The notes: generated by a model from the letters alone, not told the origin. Positions 1-5,513 are shown, numbered from the stretch's first letter. The stretch is DNA of 5,513 bases from an uncultured Mollicutes bacterium (GCA_900549915.1 URQF01000096.1:1-5513); one strand, 5' to 3'. A program made the numbers and translations.

Positions 1-7
1 AGGAAAA

Positions 8-21
8 GACAAGTATTTGTC
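8..21. repeat. Short inverted repeat in the leader (weak)
   Basis: GACAA (8-12) and TTGTC (17-21) are a perfect 5 bp inverted repeat around a 4 base loop, directly next to the longer palindrome at 21-39. With the following T-run at 26-30 it could be the remains of a weak terminator for a gene to the left, or part of an operator. The stem is short and A+T-rich, so it may have no function. Confidence 0.25.
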
Positions 22-39
22 TATATTTTTAAAATATAG
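21..39. promoter_or_regulatory. Perfect 19 bp palindrome, candidate operator
   Basis: CTATATTTT (21-29) and AAAATATAG (31-39) are exact reverse complements around a single central T. Perfect two-fold symmetry of this length suits a homodimeric DNA-binding protein, and the site lies about 67 bases upstream of the -35 box of the pot operon. A+T-rich DNA makes chance palindromes more likely. The site could equally serve a gene to the left of the window. No known regulator motif is recognised. Confidence 0.35.
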
Positions 40-105
40 CAATTTAATTTTAGTTTTCACTTTTTTGTTTTTGTTTTTTTGGAAGAAAAATTTTGAAAAA
101 AATAA

Positions 106-134
106 TTGATTTTCTGGTTCGTTTTCTTTATAAC
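106..134 (+). promoter_or_regulatory. Sigma-A type promoter of the pot operon
   Basis: A -35 box TTGATT (106-111) and a -10 box TATAAC (129-134) are separated by exactly 17 bases, the optimal spacing for the housekeeping sigma factor. Each box differs from consensus by one or two bases. The A-rich stretch at 85-105 just upstream resembles an UP element. Transcription would begin near 141, giving a leader of about 25 bases before the potA start. This also argues against any potA start upstream of 166. Confidence 0.65.
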
Positions 135-147
135 TTTCAGCGTAAAA

Positions 148-157
148 AAGAGGGGGG
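148..157 (+). promoter_or_regulatory. Ribosome binding site of potA
   Basis: The purine run AAGAGGGGGG ends 8 bases before the ATG at 166. It decides the start: the open frame continues upstream to a TTG at 106, but that codon has no ribosome site and lies inside the -35 box. Confidence 0.75.
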
Positions 158-165
158 TCCTTTCC

Positions 166-1863
166 ATGAATCATCTTGATGAATCATCGCTAGGTTTGAA
201 TGAGAATCCATACATCATTCAATTGCAGAATCTGACAAAAGTCTACGATGGCGTTACGGTAATTGATAAAAGGAATATGAATATCAAGAAAGGTGAATTT
301 GTCACCATTCTTGGTCCGTCCGGATGTGGCAAGTCTACAACACTACGTAGGATTGCCGGATTTGAGACGCCGGATTCCGGAGATATTCTCTTAAACGGAA
401 AAGATATCACTCCGGTTCCGCCTTACAAACGTCCTATCAACACTGTTTTCCAGCATTACGCACTGTTCCCAAATCTCGATGTCTACGATAATGTTGCCTT
501 TGGCTTACGGAACAAAAAGATTCCAAGGGAAGTCAAAGATAAGGACGGTAACCCAGTCCTTAAGATTGATAAAGCTCAGGTCCGTTACTTAAAGAGCCAA
601 ATCAAACGTACGAAAAAAGATAAAATCAGGGCTGAAGAAGAAAAAGAGAAGCGTCTTGCTCGCTTTAATTCCCAGTTGGAAGAAGTCTTATCCAATCCAC
701 GTCCCGCAAGGAAGTATCGTCATCTGACCGATAAGGAAATTGATGATGCGGTTGTTCATGCTTTAAGCATCGTGGATCTTGATGAGCTTGAAGATCGTGA
801 TATTTCAACTCTTTCTGGTGGTCAGCAACAGCGTGTTGCTATCGCACGTGCAATCATCAACGAACCACAGATTCTTCTTTTAGATGAGCCTTTAGGCGCT
901 TTGGATCTAAAGAGGCGTAAAGATAGGCAGTTAGAGTTAAAAGACAGGCACAAAAAGCTTGGACTCACCTTTATTTACGTTACCCATGATCAGGAAGAGG
1001 CTCTGACTAGGTCCGATACAATCATTGTCAGGAACGATGGCGTCATCCAGCAGATTGGAACACCAGAAGACATTTACAATGAACCAAAGAACGCCTTTGT
1101 TGCAGACTTCATCGGATCCTCGAACATCTACTCCGGAACAATGGTTGCCGAAAAGAAGGTTCACTTCTTGAATGCTAATTGGGACTGTGAAGATAATTTT
1201 GCAGTCAACGAACGTGTTGATGTCGTTGTTCGTCCAGAGGATATCCATTATTCCTTAGAGCCAAAAGAAGGCTATGTCGAAGGCCGAATCACTCAGAAAG
1301 TCTTCAAGGGTATCCATTATCAATACACAATCATGGTTGGCCGTAATGAAGTCACCGCCCAATCGATCAAAGACTTCGATAGGTCAATGCCAATCTTCAT
1401 TCAGATTCGTGCGGATGGCATTCATCTCAGGAAAAAGAGCGATACAAGCAATATCTATCGGGATGCCTACATTGGAAAAGACAATAAGGTTTATATCGAT
1501 GAACAGCCATTTGAATGTGACCTTACTCAGCTAATTGCAAAGTCTACCAGGAGCGAAGATGGCTATTTAGTAGGACCGGACAAGAAGCAATATGATCTCA
1601 ACGATGCCGATGTCATTGCATCCATCGCACCGGAGAACTTCATTATCTCGGATGATACATCGGAGTGCGAAGTCAGCGGAACCGTCATTTCTTCTGTTTA
1701 CGTCGGTGATCACTACGAACTCTTAGTCCGCAGCGATGACGAAGAAGACTTCTATGTCTTCACTCCATACACCTTCAACGTTGGAGATGTCGTCGGCCTT
1801 TTAGTCGACAAGAAGAACATTACCCTGAAGATCAAAGGAAACATCGAGGACTATGTTTTATAA
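166..1863 (+). CDS. potA: Spermidine/putrescine ABC transporter ATP-binding protein PotA, extended form
   Basis: Cytoplasmic ATPase that powers polyamine uptake. The 565-residue protein shows a complete ABC domain: Walker A GPSGCGKST (50-58, Lys56), Q-loop Gln96, signature LSGGQQQR (216-223), Walker B ILLLDEP (236-242) and the switch His274 in VTHDQ. LGALDLKMRKDMQLELK is typical of PotA once AGG is read as Met. Usual PotA proteins are roughly 350-380 residues. Here there are two additions: a Lys/Glu/Arg-rich, probably helical insert at about 122-186 between the Q-loop and the signature, and a long C-terminal region. That region holds VRPEDI (355-360) and two similar TOBE-like units, at about 371-385 and 503-517, both of the pattern V-x-G-x-(I/V)-x4-(F/Y)-x-G-x-H-Y. 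From memory, mycoplasma PotA is also long. The ATG at 166 is chosen for its ribosome site. The stop overlaps potB by 11 bases. AGG is used 13 times and internal ATG four times. Confidence 0.95.
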   Translation: MNHLDESSLGLNENPYIIQLQNLTKVYDGVTVIDKRNMNIKKGEFVTILGPSGCGKSTTLRRIAGFETPDSGDILLNGKDITPVPPYKRPINTVFQHYALFPNLDVYDNVAFGLRNKKIPREVKDKDGNPVLKIDKAQVRYLKSQIKRTKKDKIRAEEEKEKRLARFNSQLEEVLSNPRPARKYRHLTDKEIDDAVVHALSIVDLDELEDRDISTLSGGQQQRVAIARAIINEPQILLLDEPLGALDLKRRKDRQLELKDRHKKLGLTFIYVTHDQEEALTRSDTIIVRNDGVIQQIGTPEDIYNEPKNAFVADFIGSSNIYSGTMVAEKKVHFLNANWDCEDNFAVNERVDVVVRPEDIHYSLEPKEGYVEGRITQKVFKGIHYQYTIMVGRNEVTAQSIKDFDRSMPIFIQIRADGIHLRKKSDTSNIYRDAYIGKDNKVYIDEQPFECDLTQLIAKSTRSEDGYLVGPDKKQYDLNDADVIASIAPENFIISDDTSECEVSGTVISSVYVGDHYELLVRSDDEEDFYVFTPYTFNVGDVVGLLVDKKNITLKIKGNIEDYVL

Positions 1864-2662
1864 GACATATCGGAAAGGCCTTTGTATACCTTTCGTCCTA
1901 TTTGAAATCCTCTTTGTCATCAGGCCTAGGCTTTTTATCGTCTACTATGCCTTCACCGATAGCAAGGGATACTTCACTTTTCAGGCATTCACGGATTTCT
2001 TCTCCAATAGGACCAAGCTCAATGTTCTATTCGTCTCTCTTCTTATTGGTTTAGTCACAACCATTATCTGCAGGCTGATTGGTTTCCCGATTGCCTGGAT
2101 TCTTGCCGGAAAAGACTTTAAGTCCTCTTCTGTCTTTGTCAGGTTATTCGTTATTCCTAGGTGGATTAACTTTGTCTTACGTACTGGTGCACTCCGTGAC
2201 TTATTAAATGTCGTCTATGGATGGTTTGGAAAATCAACCGGTGAACTTCCTTATCTCTCCGCTATCATCGGTCTTGTTGCTGATTATCTTCCGTTTGCAA
2301 TCATTCCGCTTCATTCCACTTTGCTAAAATTGGACCACTCTCAGATTGAGGCAGCCAAGGACTTAGGATGTAATCCGTTCCACACCTTCACCCGTTCCAT
2401 CATCCCACAAGCAAGGCCTGGAATCATCTCGGCCTGCAGGATGGTCTTTAGGCCGACTATCTCTTCTTATGTTATCACCGACGTCAGGAGCGAACGTCAG
2501 CTTATGCTGTTTGGCAACTCCATCGAAACCAGCTTCTCCAATTCCGATTGGGAAGGTGGTTCCTTCATGGCCTTGATTAGGCTTGTCATTATCTTTATCA
2601 CCAGGCTTATCACTAAGAAATTCAATGATAAAAGCGAAAAGGAGGGCAGTGGATCATGGTAA
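1853..2662 (+). CDS. potB: Spermidine/putrescine ABC transporter permease PotB
   Basis: Integral membrane subunit that forms half of the polyamine channel with PotC. The 269-residue protein has about six membrane segments (roughly 10-32, 57-82, 90-112, 132-152, 186-206 and 237-254). The cytoplasmic EAA loop that docks on PotA is EAAKDLG (166-172), followed by the IIPQAMPG motif with Met188 from AGG. This gene is the clearest case for recoding: 12 AGG codons, most inside helices (1922, 1928, 2072, 2141, 2579, 2603) or at family Met positions (2159 in PMWINF, 2438 and 2450 in MMVFMP). As Arg they would wreck the protein. Only three internal ATG codons occur. The start overlaps the end of potA by 11 bases. 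A GAGGA at 1846-1850 is only 2 bases from the ATG, so initiation may rely on coupling with potA termination. Length is normal for the family. Confidence 0.94.
   Translation: MFYKTYRKGLCIPFVLFEILFVIRPRLFIVYYAFTDSKGYFTFQAFTDFFSNRTKLNVLFVSLLIGLVTTIICRLIGFPIAWILAGKDFKSSSVFVRLFVIPRWINFVLRTGALRDLLNVVYGWFGKSTGELPYLSAIIGLVADYLPFAIIPLHSTLLKLDHSQIEAAKDLGCNPFHTFTRSIIPQARPGIISACRMVFRPTISSYVITDVRSERQLMLFGNSIETSFSNSDWEGGSFMALIRLVIIFITRLITKKFNDKSEKEGSGSW
2637..2646 (+). promoter_or_regulatory. Ribosome binding site of potC
   Basis: AAAAGGAGGG, a near-perfect Shine-Dalgarno sequence, lies inside the end of potB and ends 9 bases before the potC ATG at 2656. It fixes the potC start and suggests that potC also initiates on its own, unlike potB. 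Confidence 0.85.
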
Positions 2663-3531
2663 AGAAAGTCCTCAAATCCTCTTTTGTCTATCTTGTCCTA
2701 GCACTCAGGTACCTTCCGATTTTCTATCTGATTGCTTCTTCCTTCACCAACACGGAAATGGTCGGTCAGTGGAACGGATTCTCCCTTCAGCTCTACGTCA
2801 AGCTGTTTAAATCTCCAGAATCTCTCCGGGCCATCGGAAACACACTTCTTCTTGCACTCATTGCTTCTGTTGTCTCCGTTGTCGTCGGAACATTAGGCGC
2901 CATCGGATTATTCTATTCCAGAAAAAGATGGCGTGGATTCTGGGAGAAGATTAACCAGGTTCCCGTTGTTAACGCCGAGATTGTCATGGCTATCTCCTTA
3001 GCTGTCACCTTTGTTTTCGTTGGTCAGCATCTTAGGGGCGGAAAAGATATCAAAGGTTTCTGGACACTGCTGATCGGTCATTGCTGCTTGGCTGTGCCCT
3101 TCGTCTATCTCAACGTCAAGCCGAAACTGATTCAAAGGGATCCAGCAAGGTATGAAGCCGCTCTTGATTTAGGCTATACCCCAACAAAAGCGCTCCACCG
3201 GGTCATCAGGCCAGAAATCAGGCCTGGCGTCTTTGCAGGATTCTCCTTAGCCTTCTCTCTTTCCCTCGATGACTTCATTGTTACCTTCTTCACGAGAGGT
3301 TCCGGCTTACTGAACGGAAAAGATACGATTGAGACTGTCTCGACTCTTGTCGAAGAGAAAATCAAACGTGGAGATGTTCCACCGGAAAGGCGTGCTTATT
3401 GTGCCTTACTGTTCTTATCCGTTGTTATCATCATTGTGACAAAGACGATTATCGATAGCTACAAAGCGAAAAAGTATGGTTCGACCAAAGGAAAGAACCA
3501 TCAGAAGAGGAGAGAAAAAAATGAAATCTAA
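2656..3531 (+). CDS. potC: Spermidine/putrescine ABC transporter permease PotC
   Basis: Second channel subunit, partner of PotB in the membrane. The 291-residue protein has about six helices (roughly 9-28, 63-87, 105-124, 135-154, 190-212 and 250-267). Family motifs include VPVVNAEIVM (about 102-111), the EAA loop YEAALDLG (166-173), PEIMPG (about 186-191) and SLSLDDFIVTFF (about 201-212). Reading AGG as Met recovers QMDP (AGG at 3136) and EIMPG (AGG at 3220), both strongly conserved in PotC. Eight AGG and two internal ATG codons are present. Met111 in EIVM is a normal ATG Met, so both codons serve. Arg is written CGT, CGG or AGA. The gene overlaps potB by 7 bases and potD by 11. The hydrophilic C-terminal tail, Lys-rich after about 270, doubles as the potD ribosome site. 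Confidence 0.94.
   Translation: MVKKVLKSSFVYLVLALRYLPIFYLIASSFTNTEMVGQWNGFSLQLYVKLFKSPESLRAIGNTLLLALIASVVSVVVGTLGAIGLFYSRKRWRGFWEKINQVPVVNAEIVMAISLAVTFVFVGQHLRGGKDIKGFWTLLIGHCCLAVPFVYLNVKPKLIQRDPARYEAALDLGYTPTKALHRVIRPEIRPGVFAGFSLAFSLSLDDFIVTFFTRGSGLLNGKDTIETVSTLVEEKIKRGDVPPERRAYCALLFLSVVIIIVTKTIIDSYKAKKYGSTKGKNHQKRREKNEI
3505..3512 (+). promoter_or_regulatory. Ribosome binding site of potD, embedded in potC
   Basis: AAGAGGAG ends 8 bases before the ATG at 3521, which supports that start over the in-frame ATG at 3476 that lacks such a site. The AGG at 3508-3510 is at once a potC codon (a predicted Met in the basic tail) and the core of this ribosome site. Confidence 0.8.
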
Positions 3532-5407
3532 GAAACTCATCCGTTCTCTTCTGTTTTCTTCGGTTTTATCGCTTCTTTCTGTCAACAGTCTTGGTATCTT
3601 CTACACGTCCAATCAATCCGCACAGAAAAGGGCAAACAAGATCAAGGCTGCAAGCAGCCAGGAAATTGTCTTGAACGTCTATAACTCCGAAGACTACATT
3701 GCCGAAGAAGAAAAAGATGATGACGGCAAAGTCATTTCCAAAGGTGTCATCCACGAGTTCGAAGACTATAGGAAAGAAGAAAAAGGTGTCAATATCCGTG
3801 TTTCCTATTCCTGCTTTGACACAAGGGAAAACATGCTTTCCCAGCTCAAAATGGGATCCGAGTATGATCTTGTTTGTGCATCGGACTATATCATTGAGAA
3901 GAGGATCAAAGACGATTTAGTCGTTCCCTTTGAAACCAAGGAAGAATTCAATGCAGATCCTTACTCCTCTACTCCGAACTACAAGAATTATGCTTCGCCT
4001 TTTATCAGGGACAAGCTCTCTAAAATCAAGAGGGAAGACAAAAACGGAAACCCGATTGATGGCAACTTCAACCAATATGCAAGAGACTACAGGTGGGGAA
4101 CCTTAGGTATCCTCTACAATCCTGAATTCAAAAAGCTTCCTCAGCGTGATATCACACCAGAAGAAAGGGACGAAGACAGGAAAGACTGGGCTTCCTTATG
4201 GGATAAAAAATACGAGAACAGGGTATCCATTAAAGACTCTAGGCGTGATACCTATGCTGCTGGTATTCTCTACACCTATCAGGATGACTTCACCTTAGAT
4301 GGAAAAGAGGAAGAAGGATTCAAAACCCTTCTAAAGAAGTACAACGATGGTGTCTATACTGCGGAGGAGTACAACAATAAATTCTCTCGCCTCTTTAATC
4401 TCTGCGATGATACTACAATCGAAAGCGTAGAAGCCAATCTTAAAACATTAAGAGACAATGCCTACGGATTCGAAGTCGACTCTGGAAAGACCGACAGGGC
4501 AAAGGGACAGTATTTCGCAATCAACCTCGCTTGGTCTGGTGATGCCGCATGGGCAAGGAGCCAGGCGGACGAATTCAACGAAGAGCACTACAAGAATTAC
4601 CCCGATGACAAAGACTTCGAGCCGGTTACCTTAAAGTATACGATTCCGACTCTAGGTGGAAACATCTGGTGCGACTGCTGGGCAAGGCCGAAAGCAGTCG
4701 AAAAACGCGGAAACAAGGAATATGCTCAGGACTTTGTCGATTTCCTCTCGGATCCGGAGATTGCAGAAGAAAACAGGGATTGGATCGGATACACTCCGGC
4801 GATTGGCTCTGATACGATTCTCGACTACATCAAAGAAAACTTCGGGGATGTCCGTTATGAGGAAAACGAGGATGGTGAATACGAATTCCACCCGGAATAC
4901 CTCAATGACTATACTCTTGTCGATCCGGATAAGATTGACAGCTTAACGGATGAAGAAAAAGAAAATTCTATCTATAAACGGGATGTCTCTTACTTCTTCA
5001 AAGGAACCTTAGAAGGATACAGCGATGAAGACTGCGTCATCTATCTCCCAGCAAGTGAACGGAATCGCACTTTCGATACCTCTTACCCAGAGGAATCCTT
5101 GCTTCCTTCCTTATCCATAAGGAACGACTATGGTACCCAGAACGATAAGATCACTCAGAGGTGGAGGCGTGTTAAGAACAAATTCCTCCCGACCTGGATC
5201 TATATCCTCGTCTTAGTCTTGATTCTTGGAGGCATCGGTTTCTGGATTTACTCGATTGTCTACAAGCGGATTCGTCAGAAAGAACGTCATGAACGAAAGA
5301 AACAGCGTCAGGTTCTTCAGAAGCAGAGAATCAAAGAAGTCGAAAAAAGCAAAAAGGAAGAAAAAAGGCTAACTAAGAAAAGGAAGCCAGAAGAAAAGAA
5401 GAGCTAA
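3521..5407 (+). CDS. potD: Spermidine/putrescine-binding protein PotD, anchored at both ends
   Basis: Extracytoplasmic protein that binds polyamine and delivers it to PotB/PotC. It has 628 residues; usual PotD is about 350. A basic N-terminus and hydrophobic segment (about 8-29) act as signal peptide or anchor, but there is no lipobox Cys. The mature part begins near LNVYNSEDYI (about 51-60). Compared with remembered E. coli PotD, Ser121 and Tyr123 match Ser83 and Tyr85, and Trp383 and Asp385 match Trp255 and Asp257 of the ligand pocket. The pocket Trp34 position appears to be Ser, so specificity may differ. AGG as Met restores SDYIIEKM (128), YMWGT (191), DSMRD (241), WAMPK (389), ENMDWIGYT (419) and QMW (547). 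A single helix at about 559-580 is followed by a 47-residue Lys/Arg/Glu-rich tail predicted to be cytoplasmic. There are 20 AGG and only two internal ATG codons. Extra length also comes from acidic loops across the binding domain. Confidence 0.92.
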   Translation: MKSKKLIRSLLFSSVLSLLSVNSLGIFYTSNQSAQKRANKIKAASSQEIVLNVYNSEDYIAEEEKDDDGKVISKGVIHEFEDYRKEEKGVNIRVSYSCFDTRENMLSQLKMGSEYDLVCASDYIIEKRIKDDLVVPFETKEEFNADPYSSTPNYKNYASPFIRDKLSKIKREDKNGNPIDGNFNQYARDYRWGTLGILYNPEFKKLPQRDITPEERDEDRKDWASLWDKKYENRVSIKDSRRDTYAAGILYTYQDDFTLDGKEEEGFKTLLKKYNDGVYTAEEYNNKFSRLFNLCDDTTIESVEANLKTLRDNAYGFEVDSGKTDRAKGQYFAINLAWSGDAAWARSQADEFNEEHYKNYPDDKDFEPVTLKYTIPTLGGNIWCDCWARPKAVEKRGNKEYAQDFVDFLSDPEIAEENRDWIGYTPAIGSDTILDYIKENFGDVRYEENEDGEYEFHPEYLNDYTLVDPDKIDSLTDEEKENSIYKRDVSYFFKGTLEGYSDEDCVIYLPASERNRTFDTSYPEESLLPSLSIRNDYGTQNDKITQRWRRVKNKFLPTWIYILVLVLILGGIGFWIYSIVYKRIRQKERHERKKQRQVLQKQRIKEVEKSKKEEKRLTKKRKPEEKKS

Positions 5408-5412
5408 AACGG

Positions 5413-5432
5413 AAGGCGGTGAAAACCGCCTT
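5413..5432 (+). terminator. Rho-independent terminator of the pot operon
   Basis: AAGGCGGT (5413-5420) and ACCGCCTT (5425-5432) form a perfect 8 bp stem closed by a GAAA tetraloop, 5 bases after the potD stop. A T-rich stretch, TTTTCGTT, follows from 5431. With a small bulge the stem can extend, AACG (5408-5411) pairing with CGTT (5435-5438). The T-tract is interrupted, so termination may be incomplete. Confidence 0.85.
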
Positions 5433-5438
5433 TTCGTT

Positions 5439-5513
5439 GTATGATGGGCATGCCATTGTTCTAGGGTGAAAGTCCCAATAGGCGTAGTTGTCGACGAACT
5501 AGATAGCGACTCA
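5439..5513 (+). mobile_element. Possible 5' end of a group II intron, truncated by the window edge
   Basis: No reading frame is visible here. The stretch contains GGGTGAAAGTCCC (5464-5476), a short hairpin-forming motif that resembles sequences I associate with the 5' domain of bacterial group II introns upstream of a reverse transcriptase/maturase. It is followed by TAGTT (5485-5489) and AACTA (5497-5501), paired arms around GTCGACG, and by GGCATGCC (5447-5454), a perfect palindrome. Such dense short pairings suggest a structured RNA. The position directly behind a terminator hairpin matches the known preference of class C group II introns. The exact 5' boundary is not certain; GTATG at 5439 is one candidate. 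The maturase would lie beyond the window. It could instead be another structured RNA or the leader of the next gene. Confidence 0.45.

Larger units (their letters stand above)
166..5407 (+). other. Operon read with AGG as methionine (codon reassignment)
   Basis: All four genes use AGG where the polyamine transporter families have Met. I count 53 in-frame AGG codons (potA 13, potB 12, potC 8, potD 20) against 11 internal ATG codons (4, 3, 2, 2). Diagnostic AGG positions are 349, 1009 and 1030 in potA; 2159, 2414 and 2450 in potB; 3136 and 3220 in potC; 3902, 4091, 4241, 4685, 4775 and 5159 in potD. Conserved arginines are CGN or AGA: PotA R89, R223, R228 and R356, PotB R110, PotD R242. With AGG as Arg, Met would be 15 of 1753 residues; with AGG as Met it is 68. 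Trp is TGG and all stops are TAA, so there is no sign of a TGA change. The same reassignment is known from uncultivated Bacilli. The responsible tRNA is not in the window. Confidence 0.95.

Noticed and set aside
56..105. T-runs and A-runs in the leader as a terminator or riboswitch.
   Set aside because: No G+C-containing stem precedes the T-runs, and the predicted transcript leader of about 25 bases is too short for a riboswitch.
106..165. A longer potA starting at the TTG at 106.
   Set aside because: That codon lies in the -35 box, has no ribosome site, and the added residues match nothing in the family. The ATG at 166 has a strong ribosome site.
937..1248. Reading frames on the opposite strand or in other frames inside the pot genes (also at 1274-1534, 2583-2810, 3174-3365, 3566-3754, 3699-3920 and 4652-4946).
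   Set aside because: They lie wholly or almost wholly inside well-supported genes, have no recognisable motifs, and are best explained as by-products of the pot coding sequence.
3476..3520. A longer potD starting at the ATG at 3476.
   Set aside because: No ribosome site precedes it, whereas the ATG at 3521 has AAGAGGAG 8 bases upstream and gives a proper basic-hydrophobic signal sequence.
166..5407. The operon could be decaying pseudogenes with many radical Arg substitutions.
   Set aside because: All four frames are open over 5 kb and motifs are intact. Every odd Arg is the single codon AGG, never CGN or AGA, which mutation and drift would not produce.
166..5407. AGG might mean Leu or Ile rather than Met.
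   Set aside because: Several AGG positions align to near-invariant Met (YMWGT, QMDP, EIMPG, EALTMSD), which favours Met. Some other sites alone would allow Leu or Ile.
166..5407. CGG reassigned to Trp or Gln, or TGA read as Trp as in mycoplasmas.
   Set aside because: CGG falls at ordinary basic positions (for example PotA GLRNKK and PotC residue 182 before VIMPEIMPG). Trp is TGG, no in-frame TGA occurs, and all four stops are TAA.

Overview
The window holds one complete spermidine/putrescine ABC importer operon, potA-potB-potC-potD, all on the + strand. A recognisable sigma-A-type promoter lies in front of it and an intrinsic terminator behind it. The four genes are tightly coupled: each stop codon overlaps the next start by 7 to 11 bases. 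The last 70 or so bases look like the 5' edge of a group II intron cut off by the window end, but this is uncertain.

The main result is a changed genetic code. Read with the standard code, the four proteins carry Arg at many positions that family members fill with Met or another hydrophobic residue, including six inside PotB membrane helices. Every one of these is the codon AGG. Reading AGG as Met restores the family motifs: LRMIAGFE and EALTMSD in PotA, PMWINF and MVFMP in PotB, QMDP and EIMPG in PotC, YMWGT and DSMRD in PotD. By my count there are 53 in-frame AGG codons against 11 internal ATG codons, so AGG is the main elongator Met codon. ATG is used at all four starts. Arginine is written with CGN (mostly CGT) and a few AGA, and these sit at the conserved Arg positions. 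AGG to Met was reported by Shulgina and Eddy (2021, computational codon screen) in a clade of uncultivated Bacilli. The window therefore most likely comes from that clade or a close relative, probably a metagenome-assembled Firmicute; this placement is inference.

Layout: 1-165 is an A+T-rich leader with a perfect palindrome (21-39), a promoter (106-134) and a purine-rich ribosome site. potA (166-1863) is the ATPase, far longer than usual, with a charged insertion and a repeated TOBE-like C-terminal unit. potB (1853-2662) and potC (2656-3531) are the two permeases. potD (3521-5407) is the substrate-binding protein; it lacks a lipobox and instead ends in a membrane helix with a basic tail. The terminator hairpin is at 5413-5432.

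The genes would work together as one importer: PotD captures polyamine outside, the PotB/PotC pair forms the channel, and PotA dimers hydrolyse ATP inside.
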